Counted from the stretch's first letter, positions 17,735 through 27,403 are shown. The stretch is 64,000 nt of DNA from Sinomonas humi (GCF_000802235.1 NZ_JTDL01000141.1:62001-126000); one strand, 5' to 3'. A program made the numbers and translations. Notes: a model not told the origin generated them from the sequence alone.

Positions 17735-19918
17735 CTATGCGGGCCCCTCCCGGGTCAGGACCGATGACAGGTCGTAGCTGACCGGTTCCTCAAGCTGGTC
17801 GTAGGTGCATGACTCCGGCGTGCGGTCCTGGCGCCATCGGACCCATTGGGCGGTGTGGCGGAACCGCTCGCCCTCCATATGGTCGTACTTGACCTCGACG
17901 ACGCGCTCCGGCCGCAGCGGGACGAACGAGAGGTCCTTGTCTGCGTTCCAGCGGGAGCGGGCCGCCGCCGTAGGGGTGCGCGGTGCCGATTGGTCGCGGT
18001 TGTCTGGCAGCCCCCCGGCGGGCTGCGCCCACGCCCAAGGGTGCTCCTCGAACGTGGTCACGAGCGGCTGCAGTTCCTCGAACAGCTCCTTGCGGCGGGC
18101 CATGGGAAACGCCCCGATGACGCCGACCGAGTTGAGCTTGCCGTGTGCGTCGTACAGGCCCAGCAGCAGGGATCCGACGGCGTCGGGCTCGCCCTTGTAG
18201 AGCCGGTACCCGGCGAGGACGCAGTCGGCCGTCCGCTCGTGCTTGAGTTTGGACATAACGCGTTTGTCCTCGGCGTAGAGCTCTCCGAGGGGCTTGGCGA
18301 CAATTCCGTCCAAGCCGGCGCCCTCGAACCTACTGAACCACTCGAGGGCGAGGGTGGGGTCCTTGGTTGCCTGGGTGAGGTAGACCGGGGGCTTGGCGTC
18401 CTTGAGGGCCTCCTCAAGGGCCGCGCGCCGCTCGCGGAAGGGACGCTCCACGTAGTTGGTCTGGCCGAGGGCGAGCAGGTCGAAGGCCACGAAGCTCGCC
18501 GGCGTTGTGGCGCTCAGCTTTGCGATGCGGGAGGCCGCGGGGTGGATGCGCTGCTGGAGGGCGTCGAAGTTGAGCCGGTCGCCACTGTCCGGGTCGACGA
18601 GGACGATTTCCCCGTCGATGACCGAGTGGTCGGGGAAGTTTGCGACGATCGCCTCGACGAGTTCGGGGAAGTAGCGCGTCATCGGCAGGGCATTGCGCGA
18701 TCCGATCTCCACCCGATCACCCGATCGCCACACGATCGAACGGAAGCCGTCCCACTTCGGCTCGTACAGGTACTCGCCGGTCGGGAGCTTCTTGACCGGC
18801 TTGGCCAGCATCGGTCCGTACGGGGGAGCGATCGCGGTGCCCCACTCGGCGTCGCGCTCCGCTTTGGGCGCCGAATAGTCCTCGTCGGCTCGGTCCGCCT
18901 TCCGCTTGCTCGGCTGCACCCGCGGCGGCTCGCCGGGCATCTTCGGGTAGTCCGGCGGGAAGTTGAGCTCGCCGAGCCCGCGCGCGAGGTCCGCATCCCA
19001 TAAGGCGAGTGCGCCCGAAATGTCGCCCGGCGCGGCGTCGATGTCCTCCCACGGGCAGCCACGGGAGGCCAGGAGCGCGGGAACCGTACGGACGGTGAAG
19101 TCGCGGGGGTCGGCGTCGGGGAGTTCATCCCAGGTCAGCGGGGTCGAGACGGGCGCGTGCGGCAGCGGCCGGGGCGAATAGGCGCCGGCGATCGTCCGGT
19201 CGCGGTTGGCCTGGTTGAAGTCGACGAAGACCCGCTCGCCGCGCTCCTCCTTCCACCATGCGGTGGTCACGAGCTCCGGCATGCGCCGCTCGAGCTCGCG
19301 CGCAATTCCGATGACGGCGTGACGCACATGAAGGAACTCGTGCGTGGGCCGGATGCGCGCGTACACATGGACGCCCCGGTTCCCCGAGGTCTTCGCGTAG
19401 GCCGTGAGCCCTGCCTCGGCCATGACCTCACGCAGAGCGAGGGCGGCGGTGACGGCGTCTCGGAAGTCGCGTCCGGGCTGCGGATCGAGGTCGATCCGCA
19501 GCTCGTCAGGGTTGTCCAGATTGGCCGTTCGCACTGGCCACGGGTGGAAGGTGATCGTTCCCATCTGCGCCGCCCATGCGAGCGCGGCGGCCTCGTCGAA
19601 CACGAGCTGGTCGTGGCGTCTACGGGACGGGTAGGTGCACGTCACCGTCCTGAGGTAGGAAGGCGCGCCCCGCGGCGGCCGCTTGGAGAAGAACTCCTCG
19701 CCGTCGATCCCTTCCGGGAAGCGCTGCAGAGTCATGGGCCTGTCGCCGTTGAGCCGAAGAAAGGGCGCTGCCACCGAGATCAGGTAGCGGGCCAGATCGC
19801 GCTTGGTGAGGGGATCATGCCCATCGACGCCGGGCCACAGCACCTTGTCTGGGCTGCTCAGCTTGACCTCCCGCGCGCCGTCCGGGCCGTCTACGTGCAG
19901 GATCTCAGAATCCGCCAT
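17735..19918 (-). CDS. ligD: NHEJ DNA ligase LigD (polymerase-ligase fusion)
   Basis: LigD repairs double-strand breaks with Ku by end filling and sealing. Residues 1-300 are the archaeo-eukaryotic-primase-type polymerase domain: LDNPDELRIDLDPQPGRDF supplies the catalytic Asp pair, and AKTSGNRGVHVYARI follows. Residues 390-720 are the ATP-dependent ligase: YEPKWDGFRS holds the nucleotidyl lysine, then VIDGEIVLVD and GLDGIVAKPLG. The order is polymerase then ligase, with no 3'-phosphoesterase domain recognised in the 727 residues. No ku gene is adjacent. Confidence 0.93.
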   Translation of the reverse strand: MADSEILHVDGPDGAREVKLSSPDKVLWPGVDGHDPLTKRDLARYLISVAAPFLRLNGDRPMTLQRFPEGIDGEEFFSKRPPRGAPSYLRTVTCTYPSRRRHDQLVFDEAAALAWAAQMGTITFHPWPVRTANLDNPDELRIDLDPQPGRDFRDAVTAALALREVMAEAGLTAYAKTSGNRGVHVYARIRPTHEFLHVRHAVIGIARELERRMPELVTTAWWKEERGERVFVDFNQANRDRTIAGAYSPRPLPHAPVSTPLTWDELPDADPRDFTVRTVPALLASRGCPWEDIDAAPGDISGALALWDADLARGLGELNFPPDYPKMPGEPPRVQPSKRKADRADEDYSAPKAERDAEWGTAIAPPYGPMLAKPVKKLPTGEYLYEPKWDGFRSIVWRSGDRVEIGSRNALPMTRYFPELVEAIVANFPDHSVIDGEIVLVDPDSGDRLNFDALQQRIHPAASRIAKLSATTPASFVAFDLLALGQTNYVERPFRERRAALEEALKDAKPPVYLTQATKDPTLALEWFSRFEGAGLDGIVAKPLGELYAEDKRVMSKLKHERTADCVLAGYRLYKGEPDAVGSLLLGLYDAHGKLNSVGVIGAFPMARRKELFEELQPLVTTFEEHPWAWAQPAGGLPDNRDQSAPRTPTAAARSRWNADKDLSFVPLRPERVVEVKYDHMEGERFRHTAQWVRWRQDRTPESCTYDQLEEPVSYDLSSVLTREGPA

Positions 19919-20159
19919 GCGCCCAACGGTAGCTGCCGCAACGCCGTTGGGGCAGGTCGGCGACGATCACCGACTGGTCGCGTCGTAGCGATCGTCCTGA
20001 ATCACCGGGGTCTGTCCGGGGCATGCTCGCCGGGACCTCTCCGGCCATTGTCCAGATCTCTTCCCCAATCGCTCCTCTCCAGGGCGCGGATACGACCTCG
20101 ATCAAGTCCTCGTCGTCGGGTCAAGCTCGCCATGGTGTTCAGCTGGAATAGCGGACGGG

Positions 20160-21110
20160 TCACAGACGCTGAACGGACACCGAGAGGCCCGTCGTCAGTG
20201 ACTCGTCGGCCGTCAGGATCGGTGCTCCACCGCCGGGCGGCGTGCGGTCGGGACCGAAAAGGGGAGCTGTCGAGGGCTCGATCCCGAGAGCCCACCGTCG
20301 GCGTGTTGGCATTACCCATTGGTAGAGGCGGGGGAGTGTGTCGGCGGTCCATGCGATGTCGACCCGATGTGTGGGGGACACGACCGCCGCGGACCGGACA
20401 CCGCCGTCGTCGGTGCTGATGTTGCGGTGCTCCCATACGGCCTCGGTGATGTTGTCTGTCGGTTCGGGCAGGCGATCCCAGTGCGGAACCTCGGGGCAGT
20501 CCTCGCGGATCACGGCCTCCACTCCGTGGATCTCCAGAGTCGTGCCGGGGACGGCGACGGGAGCCCCGAAGTTGAGGTGGTAGAGCAGCGCCAGGGGCGT
20601 ATCTCCAGGGCCGAGATTCGTGATCCGGTCGGTGACTTCGATCGAGTCGGTCGTGATTGTCGAGGTGAATGTGATCTGCCGGCGGAGCCGCAAGGTCGGT
20701 GCGAATACCCCGGCGCTGTCCAAGGATCCCGAGATCCTCGCCGTGGCCCCGTCGGCGGTGACCTCTGTAGAGCAGGTGGTTCGGTTGGCCTTCAGGAACG
20801 TGTAGTCACCATGCATGGGCTCGGCTGCACTGGCGGGGCCGATGTTCCTGAGGCCGCAGGTGACGAGCAGGCCGCCTGTGAAGTTCGCCAGCCACTTCTC
20901 GACGCCTGCGCTAGGCGAGGCGTCGGGTGCGATGGGGGAACGCCATGAGATTGGGACTCCGGCAAGGCTAGTGTCGCCGATGTCGAGGCCGCGCTCTGGC
21001 AGGACGGATGCGCTGAGGCCGCCGGCGAGCTGCACCTCCAGCCGGGCACCGGCGACGGAAGCGGTCTCCGGCCGCGACTCGGTCACAGAGACGACCGCGC
21101 GTTCGGGCAT
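20160..21110 (-). CDS. DUF4432 family protein, galactose-mutarotase-like
   Basis: A 316-residue protein with an aldose-epimerase-like beta-sandwich pattern: RLEVQLAGGLSASVLPERGL, then FTGGLLVTCGLRNIGP, SIEVTDRITNLGPGDTPLAL, LYHLNFG and LPRLYQWVMPTRRRWALGIEP. These fit DUF4432, a mutarotase-fold family found beside sugar operons. It is the last gene of the minus-strand arm of the sugar regulon, 44 bases after the isomerase gene. A role in converting anomers, or isomers, of the imported sugar is likely but unproven. ATG 21110 was chosen because the open frame upstream lies inside the isomerase gene. Confidence 0.75.
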   Translation of the reverse strand: MPERAVVSVTESRPETASVAGARLEVQLAGGLSASVLPERGLDIGDTSLAGVPISWRSPIAPDASPSAGVEKWLANFTGGLLVTCGLRNIGPASAAEPMHGDYTFLKANRTTCSTEVTADGATARISGSLDSAGVFAPTLRLRRQITFTSTITTDSIEVTDRITNLGPGDTPLALLYHLNFGAPVAVPGTTLEIHGVEAVIREDCPEVPHWDRLPEPTDNITEAVWEHRNISTDDGGVRSAAVVSPTHRVDIAWTADTLPRLYQWVMPTRRRWALGIEPSTAPLFGPDRTPPGGGAPILTADESLTTGLSVSVQRL

Positions 21111-21154
21111 CAGGCCGCGCCTAAAGAGCTGGCCAGCGCGTGCAGTCGCCGCGC

Positions 21155-22150
21155 TCACGGTGCGGGGGGCCGTGCGACGAGGACAGAGCCATCTGTCTCG
21201 ACGGCAAGGGGCCCGGAAGAGGCAGGCACGACAGCGGTCTCGCCCTTCGAGAGCGCGAGCTGGCCCACAGAGCTGCGGAGCATGGAAGATCCGTCCGTAG
21301 CGATGATGACCGCGTAGCCCGCATCGAAGGCTGCGAAGCGCGTGACCCGGTCGAGCCGGAACCAAGCATCGGCGATAGCAGGGAGCACGGGCCCCTTTAC
21401 GGCGCCGCGTGCGACCAGTCCGGCGAGCCGGGCAGGCTCGAGGGCGTGAGTGTCGACCGCTTCGAGGGCGCGGTCGAAGCCAATCCCGAGATGCCCTTCG
21501 GCCGCCCCGTCAATGTCGAAGCCGTCCCATTCCAGCAGGATGGACAGGTCGGTGGGCTGCTGCACCTCGGCGAGCAGGACGGAGCGGCCAATGGCGTGCA
21601 GAGTCCCCGGCGGGACGACGAGTGCGTCGTTCTTTGCTACTGCCACCTCATTCAGGAGCCCAAGCAGCGCCGTGGTGTCCTGCCTTTCGACGAGCTGGGC
21701 GAGCTCGGCACGATCGACATCCTCGCGGAGCCCGAGGTGGACAACGCCGGGCTCAAGGATGAACCAGGCCTCGGCCTTGCCATGCGCGGAGGCGAGCTCT
21801 GCCGCGGCGAACGCGTCGTCCGGGTGGGCATGCACTGGAAGCCGCTGTCCTGCGTCAAGGAGCTTCACAAGGATCATCGCGTCATCTCCCCAGCGCGCGA
21901 CGTGTGCGGCGCTGAGCCAGGACTCGGGGTCGTCCGCGATGGCGTCCCGCAGGAGCCTGCCCTCCGGAAGCATGCTCAGGCCTGCCGGAAACTGGCCGCG
22001 GACTGCTGTGGTGGAGGCCACCCAATCTTCAGGAGTGTGGTCGGGGCCGGAAGGCAGCGAGCGGAATGCGTCGATCTGCATGCCGCCTGCGTAGAAGCGC
22101 GCCGGCGGGCGGTTCGTCCCGAGGATCAGCGGGCGGAGCATGGGGGTCAC
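21155..22150 (-). CDS. manA: Class I mannose-6-phosphate isomerase
   Basis: This isomerase interconverts mannose 6-phosphate and fructose 6-phosphate using zinc. In 331 residues it shows LVKLLDAGQRLPVHAHPDD with the metal histidines, GKAEAWFILEPGVVHLGL, and NDALVVPPGTLHAIGRSVLL followed by AEVQQPTDLSILLEWDGFD. GTG 22150 overlaps the DeoR stop (GTGA) with GAGGA eight bases upstream; ATG 22141 is the alternative. Its place between the repressor and the DUF4432 gene suggests it feeds the imported sugar into fructose 6-phosphate. It is shorter than the fungal/enteric type and may have wider substrate range. Confidence 0.82.
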   Translation of the reverse strand: MTPMLRPLILGTNRPPARFYAGGMQIDAFRSLPSGPDHTPEDWVASTTAVRGQFPAGLSMLPEGRLLRDAIADDPESWLSAAHVARWGDDAMILVKLLDAGQRLPVHAHPDDAFAAAELASAHGKAEAWFILEPGVVHLGLREDVDRAELAQLVERQDTTALLGLLNEVAVAKNDALVVPPGTLHAIGRSVLLAEVQQPTDLSILLEWDGFDIDGAAEGHLGIGFDRALEAVDTHALEPARLAGLVARGAVKGPVLPAIADAWFRLDRVTRFAAFDAGYAVIIATDGSSMLRSSVGQLALSKGETAVVPASSGPLAVETDGSVLVARPPAP

Positions 22151-22992
22151 TGGGCGATTCCTCGGCGATCGGGGGCTTGGTCGGCGTAGGCGACAAGGAT
22201 CTCGACGCCGGATTCCTCTAGAGCCTCGGCGAGCTCGCCGGGCGGTTCGGCGTCGGTCACCAAGTAGTCGGCGCGGTCGAGTTCCGCGACCTGCGCGAAT
22301 AGCGGCTCGGTGAACTTGGAGGAGTCGGCGAGGATGGCCACGCGCGCGGCGCGGTCCATCATCTCGCCCATCATCACGGCTTCGGCGAGGTTGCTGGTCG
22401 AATACCCGCCCTGTGCCGAGACCGCGCCGACTGAGATGAGTGCGAGGTCGCAGCGCAGCCTGAGATCTTTGCCGCCAGGGGATTGGAGGCTCACCGGTCC
22501 GACCGTGGACTGGCCGGCGAACCTGACCGACCCGCCGAAGAGGTAGAGGTCGCGGACGATCTTCGGCGAGATTTCGGTCGCGATGCGGAGGTTGTTCGTG
22601 GCGATCGTCAGGCCATGCCGCTCACTCAGGTGCCGGACCACAGAGAGGGTGGTCGTCCCGGCGTTGAGCATCAGCACGGAGTTGCTCGACACCAGGGTCG
22701 CGGCGAGGGCGCCGATGCGCTCCTTCTCGTCCGTGTGGAGCTGGAGGCGCACATCGAGCTTCTTCTCTGCGGCTGCCACGGCGTCGACGCTCACGGCGCC
22801 ACCGTGGGTGCGCACGACAAGTCCTTCCTTGTGCAGTTGGTGGAGATCCCGGCGCACGGTGTCGGGCGATACGTCAAAGTGCTGGGCGAGCTGGGCCACG
22901 GTGACCTGCTCCGCCTCTGCGACATAGGCGACGAGTTCGGCCTTTCGGCCAGCTGGCAGGCGCACTGTCGAGGGGTTCGTTCGGTTGGCCAC
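22147..22992 (-). CDS. DeoR/GlpR-family transcriptional repressor
   Basis: The 281-residue protein has the DeoR HTH (VTVAQLAQHFDVSPDTVRRD, then LHQLHKEGLVVRTHGGAV at residues 28-66) and the sugar-phosphate sensor domain with LNAGTTTLSVVRHL, TNNLRIATEIS, and DLALISVGAVSAQGGYS. Such repressors are relieved by phosphorylated sugars. It lies divergent to the ABC importer and first in the minus-strand arm, so it probably controls both arms. The GTG start is 209 bases from the importer start. Confidence 0.9.
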   Translation of the reverse strand: MANRTNPSTVRLPAGRKAELVAYVAEAEQVTVAQLAQHFDVSPDTVRRDLHQLHKEGLVVRTHGGAVSVDAVAAAEKKLDVRLQLHTDEKERIGALAATLVSSNSVLMLNAGTTTLSVVRHLSERHGLTIATNNLRIATEISPKIVRDLYLFGGSVRFAGQSTVGPVSLQSPGGKDLRLRCDLALISVGAVSAQGGYSTSNLAEAVMMGEMMDRAARVAILADSSKFTEPLFAQVAELDRADYLVTDAEPPGELAEALEESGVEILVAYADQAPDRRGIAQ

Positions 22993-23142
22993 GCCCCATT
23001 CCTACCAGATGCTGCCGAAATGTGCCAGACTCTGCCGGTTTCTCCCGGAAGTGGCTATGGGATGCGCATGAATCGGAAGAAAAACCCTTGCCACAGAAGA
23101 AGAGACCTGCATAACATCGCACTATCAAGCACAAATCGGTAG

Positions 23143-23185
23143 TTTCAAGCATGTTTACGCATTGGTTTGCAAGGACTCTTTGAAA
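23143..23185. promoter_or_regulatory. Possible DeoR operator: TTTCAAG...CTTTGAAA inverted repeat
   Basis: TTTCAAG at 23143-23149 and its complement in CTTTGAAA at 23178-23185 flank the likely promoter just upstream of the importer start. A related TCAAGCA also occurs at 23125-23131. The arrangement fits a looped or dimer-paired repressor site. Confidence 0.4.
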
Positions 23186-23201
23186 GCTCTCGGATTGGAG
23201 A

Positions 23202-24509
23202 ATGATGGGCAATGGTGCTCTGGGCCGCTGGAGGCGGCCCACGTGGAAGGCGTCCGTGGCTGCCGCAGCCACGGCGGTGGCGCTTCTGGTGGCTGGCTGC
23301 GCCGGCGGCTCGGGCGGAGGGGGCGGGGGCTCGAACGGGAATGTCACCCTGACGTTCTCGCAGTGGTGGGCCCCTGAAATGCCCTCGGGAGCGCTGCAGA
23401 ACCTGATGGACGAGTTCCACAAGGAGAACCCGAACATCACGGTCAAGCTGATCAGCGCCCCGTTCCAGTCGCTGCAGTCGCAGACGATCTCGCAGGCTGC
23501 CTCGGGCACGCTTCCCGACGTCGTCGGTTTGGACGGCTCGTGGGTGAACCCGCTCTACAAGCAAGGTGCACTGCTGAACCTCTCGGACGCGATGAAGAAG
23601 GCGAACTACGATCCGAAGGATCTGGCGAGCCAGGTCGGCTACAACGGCTCGACCTACATGATCCCCGTGGTCAACTTCGTCTACCCGCTCTTCACCAACG
23701 ACGCGATCCTCTCCCAGGCCGGGATCAGCAAGCCGCCGACGACTTGGTCCGAGTTCGCAGCCGATGCGAAGAAGATCAGCCAGTCCGGTTCCGCGAAGGG
23801 ATGGGTTGTCCCGCTCGGGACCACCAACCCCAACGGCGTCCAGAACGACATCCTCTCCTGGGCGTGGGCATCGGGCGGAAGCATGCTCAGCAATGGACAG
23901 CCGAACCTGACGAACAACCCTGACGTCACCGGCGCGGTAAACCTCGTGAAAGACCTCGTACAGTCCAACGCGGTTCTGCCCGGCGCCAACGCGCTGCAGG
24001 AGACTGACAAGGTCGAGAACTTCATCAACGGCCGGGCCGGGATGATGATCGACTCGCTCGCCCACATCAACACGATCACCAAGGGCAACGCCAACCTGAA
24101 GTTCTCGGTCTCGGCGCAGCCGGTGAAGGATGGCTCCACAGGCACCCCGGGAATGCTCACGGCCTCGTGGGGGATCGGGATCTCAGCCAAGACGCAGCAC
24201 TCTGCCGAGGCATGGAAGCTCGTCCAGTTCCTAATGGACCAGACGAACAACTCCAAGCTCTCCACGCTGGCCAACGGCTTCCCAGGCAACAAGACCTCGA
24301 AGCCGGACTTCACCGGAGCGGACCCCCACTTCCAGCAGGCGTTCGCGATCTACCAGAAGAGCAAGCCGGTCAATGAATTCACCGGGCTGCCCGCAGCCGA
24401 CCAACTCATGACCGACTTCCTGAACGAGTTCCAGAAGACGGTGGCCGGCCAGGAGTCTACGGACACCATGCTCTCCAACGTCCAGAACCAGTGGAAGCAG
24501 CAGTTCTGA
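23202..24509 (+). CDS. Sugar ABC transporter, substrate-binding lipoprotein
   Basis: The 435-residue product has a lipoprotein signal peptide with lipobox LLVAGC near residue 33, a Gly-rich linker, then an extracellular solute-binding protein family 1 fold (TLTFSQWWAPEMPSGALQNL, NLTNNPDVTGAVNLVKDLVQ, NFINGRAGMMIDS, ASWGIGISAKTQHSAEAWKL). It is the first gene of the plus-strand arm with two CUT1-type permeases behind it. No ATPase gene is in the operon, so a shared MsiK-type ATPase is likely. The ligand is not known. Confidence 0.9.
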   Translation: MMGNGALGRWRRPTWKASVAAAATAVALLVAGCAGGSGGGGGGSNGNVTLTFSQWWAPEMPSGALQNLMDEFHKENPNITVKLISAPFQSLQSQTISQAASGTLPDVVGLDGSWVNPLYKQGALLNLSDAMKKANYDPKDLASQVGYNGSTYMIPVVNFVYPLFTNDAILSQAGISKPPTTWSEFAADAKKISQSGSAKGWVVPLGTTNPNGVQNDILSWAWASGGSMLSNGQPNLTNNPDVTGAVNLVKDLVQSNAVLPGANALQETDKVENFINGRAGMMIDSLAHINTITKGNANLKFSVSAQPVKDGSTGTPGMLTASWGIGISAKTQHSAEAWKLVQFLMDQTNNSKLSTLANGFPGNKTSKPDFTGADPHFQQAFAIYQKSKPVNEFTGLPAADQLMTDFLNEFQKTVAGQESTDTMLSNVQNQWKQQF

Positions 24510-24538
24510 TCCGCTGCTCCCGGACATGAGAAGCCCTC

Positions 24539-24572
24539 GCCGGCTGCGCGCCCCACACGGTGAGCAGCCGGC
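24539..24572 (+). other. Intercistronic stem-loop after the binding-protein gene
   Basis: GCCGGCTGC at 24539-24547 pairs with GCAGCCGGC at 24564-24572 (9 bp, 16-base loop). Stem-loops in this place commonly stabilise the upstream message and lower permease expression relative to the binding protein. There is no T-tract, so full termination is unlikely. Confidence 0.5.
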
Positions 24573-24591
24573 CAGGACGGAGACGAGAACT

Positions 24592-25545
24592 ATGACTTCA
24601 TCCCTGTCGATGGCGCAGAACGACCAGCGCAAGCGCGCCGCCGCTCCAGCCCCACGACGCCATCACCGCACGCTGAAAGAGCGCTTGGAGCCATACCTCC
24701 TGATCGCCCCGACGGTGCTCCTCATCCTCGGCCTGATGGTCGTCCCGATCGCTATCGTCATCGGCTACTCGCTGTACGACAACGTGGTGACGAACCCTAA
24801 CCCCGTATTCGTCGGGGCTGCCAACTACGTCACGATCCTGACCAGCCCTGCATTCTGGGGCGCCGCCGGGAACACCCTGGTATTCACCGTCGCCAGCGTG
24901 GTCGCACACATGGTGATCGGCATGGCGTTCGCCATGATGCTGAACTCTAAGACCATGGCACGGGTGCCCCGGGCCATCTTCCGGGCTATCTACATCCTCC
25001 CGTGGATCTTCACAGCATCGGTGGTGGCCGTGCTCTGGCGGCTCCTGCTTGACCCGAGCGGGGTGATCAACTACCTCCTGACGAGCCTCGGCGTCGTCCA
25101 CGATGCCGTCCCATGGCTGGGGACCGCATCGACCGCCCTGCTCGCTGTGACGGTGATTAACATCTGGTCCGGCTACCCGTTCTTCATGATCAGCCTGCTG
25201 GCCGGGCTACAGAACGTCTCGACCGACCTGTATGAGGCCGCCCGAGTCGACGGGGCCGGGTTCTTCCGCCAGTTCGCCAGCGTCACCCTCCCGGCCCTTA
25301 GGCCGATCCTCTACAGCATGGCTCTGCTCGACCTGCTCTGGACAACCCAACAGTTCACCCTGATCTGGGCCACAACAGGAGGCGGACCCCTGGGCGCGAC
25401 GGAGATGCTGAGCACCTTCACCTACAAGCTTGCCTTCAACAGCTACCAGTTCTCGATGGCGTCCACGAGCGCGGTGCTGGTGCTCGCGGCGTCGCTCATC
25501 GTGGCCGTGTTCTACGTCCGCCGCCAGCGCAAGGAGGCGCAGTGA
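24592..25545 (+). CDS. Sugar ABC transporter permease, MalF-type
   Basis: Six membrane helices in 317 residues after a basic N-terminus, with the permease-ATPase coupling motif EAARVDGAGFFRQFASVTLP near residue 215. The helices LLILGLMVVPIAIVIGYSL and AIFRAIYILPWIFTASVV are typical of CUT1 permeases. ATG 24592 was chosen over an in-frame upstream start that would overlap the stem-loop. It pairs with the next gene. Confidence 0.92.
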   Translation: MTSSLSMAQNDQRKRAAAPAPRRHHRTLKERLEPYLLIAPTVLLILGLMVVPIAIVIGYSLYDNVVTNPNPVFVGAANYVTILTSPAFWGAAGNTLVFTVASVVAHMVIGMAFAMMLNSKTMARVPRAIFRAIYILPWIFTASVVAVLWRLLLDPSGVINYLLTSLGVVHDAVPWLGTASTALLAVTVINIWSGYPFFMISLLAGLQNVSTDLYEAARVDGAGFFRQFASVTLPALRPILYSMALLDLLWTTQQFTLIWATTGGGPLGATEMLSTFTYKLAFNSYQFSMASTSAVLVLAASLIVAVFYVRRQRKEAQ

Positions 25546-26432
25546 TGACCGCTATCTCGAAGCAGGCGCCCACCACGGCTAGGACCGCGGCCTCCCGGCG
25601 TGCAGTCCGGCGGGGGGCGGCACGAACCGGGCTGTACGCCGGCCTGACCGCCGGGGCCATCTTCGCAGGCTTCCCCGTCCTGTGGATGCTCTCGAGCTCG
25701 TTCAAGTCCAACGCGAACATCTTCGCGTACCCGCCGAAGCTGTTCGACGGCTCGTTCTCGTTCGCGCCGTACCTGGCCGTGTTTTCGGACCCGGTGGAGA
25801 TCGGCTACTTCGCCAACAGCTACATCGTGGCCCTGTCGGTGACGGTTGTAACGCTCGTCGTGGCCCTCCTTACGGGCTATGTCTTCAGCCGCTATGAGTT
25901 CCCGCTCAAGCGGATCATCAGCATCGTCATCATCGGGGTACAGGCTGTGCCGCCGATCACGCTGCTGATCCCGTTCTTCGGGATCATGGTCGCGCTTGGG
26001 CTCTACAACACCTATCAGGGCCTCATTATCACCTACGTCGTGTTCACACTGCCGTACGCGGTGATCATGATGACTGCGTACTTCGACAGCCTCCCGAAGG
26101 AGGTCGACGAGGCAGCCAAGGTCGACGGCGCCAGCTCGATGTCCATCCTCTGGCGGATCCTGGTTCCGATCTCGGTGCCCGGGATGGTCTCCGTAGGCCT
26201 CTACACCTTCATGATCTCCTGGAACGAGTACCTCTTCGCGCTGACGCTCACCCAGACCGACGACAGGCGCACTGTCCCCGTCGGGATCCAGCTGCTGATG
26301 GGCCAGAACAACTACCTCTGGAACGAGGTCATGGCCATGAGCATCCTCGGTTCCATCCCCGTGCTCGTCCTCTTCCTCATCTTCCAGCGCTACTTCATCG
26401 GCGGCCTCGCCGCTGGCGCGGTCAAATCATGA
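25545..26432 (+). CDS. Sugar ABC transporter permease, MalG-type
   Basis: A six-helix permease of about 295 residues with the EAA motif EVDEAAKVDGASSMSILWRI and LVPISVPGM at about residues 187-215, and the MalG-like N-terminus FPVLWMLSSSFKSNANIF. AAGGAGG seven bases before ATG 25545 favours it over GTG 25542; either overlaps the previous stop. Together with the MalF-type partner it forms the membrane channel. Confidence 0.92.
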   Translation: MTAISKQAPTTARTAASRRAVRRGAARTGLYAGLTAGAIFAGFPVLWMLSSSFKSNANIFAYPPKLFDGSFSFAPYLAVFSDPVEIGYFANSYIVALSVTVVTLVVALLTGYVFSRYEFPLKRIISIVIIGVQAVPPITLLIPFFGIMVALGLYNTYQGLIITYVVFTLPYAVIMMTAYFDSLPKEVDEAAKVDGASSMSILWRILVPISVPGMVSVGLYTFMISWNEYLFALTLTQTDDRRTVPVGIQLLMGQNNYLWNEVMAMSILGSIPVLVLFLIFQRYFIGGLAAGAVKS

Positions 26433-26482
26433 CGCGGCGCTGAAGACGCCCGATTTCTGCCCAACAACAAGGAGAAACCAAA

Positions 26483-27403
26483 GTGCTGATCAACGGCAAG
26501 GACCTGCTCGCAGTGGCGAACGACCACAACTTTGCAGTTCCCGCATTCAACGTGAGCGACTATGCGATGAGCAATGGGCTCTTCGAGATCTGCGAGGAGA
26601 AGGCGGCACCGTGGATCCTCGCGATTCACCCTGACGAGGTCTCCCACATCGGGCACGAAGCAATCCTGGCCTTGCGAGAACGGGCCCACCGCTCCTCGGT
26701 GCCCGTCGCCATCCACTGGGACCACGGGGGAAGCTACGAGCAGATTCTCACGGCCATCAAGGTGGGCTTCACCTCAGTCATGATCGACGGATCGATGCTG
26801 CCCTTCGAGGAGAACGTGGCCATCACCAAGCGCGTGGCGGACTCGGCGCACGCCGTCGGGCTTTCCGTCGAAGGCGAGCTCGGTACCATCGGCAAGACTG
26901 ACGACCAAGCCGAGGCCGGCACGGACGACATTATCTACACGGACCCTGCCCAGGCCGCCGAGTTCATCGAGAGGACCGGCGTGGACAGCCTCGCAGTTGC
27001 GATTGGCACACGCCATGGGATCTACCCATCGACTCTCAAGCCCGAGCTCAAGCTCGACCTGCTGACCGAGATCAAGCGGACCGTGGGGATCCCGCTGGTC
27101 CTGCACGGCGGATCGAACAACCCCGACGGCGAGATCGGCCAGTCGGTCAAGCTCGGCATCAACAAGATCAACATTTCCAGCGACATCAAGGTTGCTTACT
27201 TTGACGCTATGCGCGAAGTCCTGGCAGATCGCTCGCTGCGCGAGCCCAACCTTATCGAACCTCCAGCCGCCGAGGCCATGAAGCGGGTCGCCGCCCAGAA
27301 GATCGACCTGTTCGATGCTGGCGGCAAGGCACACCTCTACGCCAACGGACTCGCAGCTGCATCGAGGCCGGCCGGGCGCGAGGCAGGAACGTTGGTCGGC
27401 TGA
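26483..27403 (+). CDS. Class II ketose-bisphosphate aldolase
   Basis: A zinc aldolase of the fructose/tagatose-bisphosphate type. In 306 residues it shows VPVAIHWDHGGSYEQILTAI with the Asp-His metal pair, SVEGELGTIGKTDDQ, IGTRHGIYPS, VLHGGSNNPDGEI with the second zinc histidine, and GINKINISSDIKVAY. The loop IHWDHG differs slightly from the usual LHLDHG. It cleaves a ketose 1,6-bisphosphate into dihydroxyacetone phosphate and an aldehyde. The GTG follows AAGGAGAAACC, and the stop overlaps the kinase ATG, so the two steps are co-made. Confidence 0.88.
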   Translation: MLINGKDLLAVANDHNFAVPAFNVSDYAMSNGLFEICEEKAAPWILAIHPDEVSHIGHEAILALRERAHRSSVPVAIHWDHGGSYEQILTAIKVGFTSVMIDGSMLPFEENVAITKRVADSAHAVGLSVEGELGTIGKTDDQAEAGTDDIIYTDPAQAAEFIERTGVDSLAVAIGTRHGIYPSTLKPELKLDLLTEIKRTVGIPLVLHGGSNNPDGEIGQSVKLGINKINISSDIKVAYFDAMREVLADRSLREPNLIEPPAAEAMKRVAAQKIDLFDAGGKAHLYANGLAAASRPAGREAGTLVG

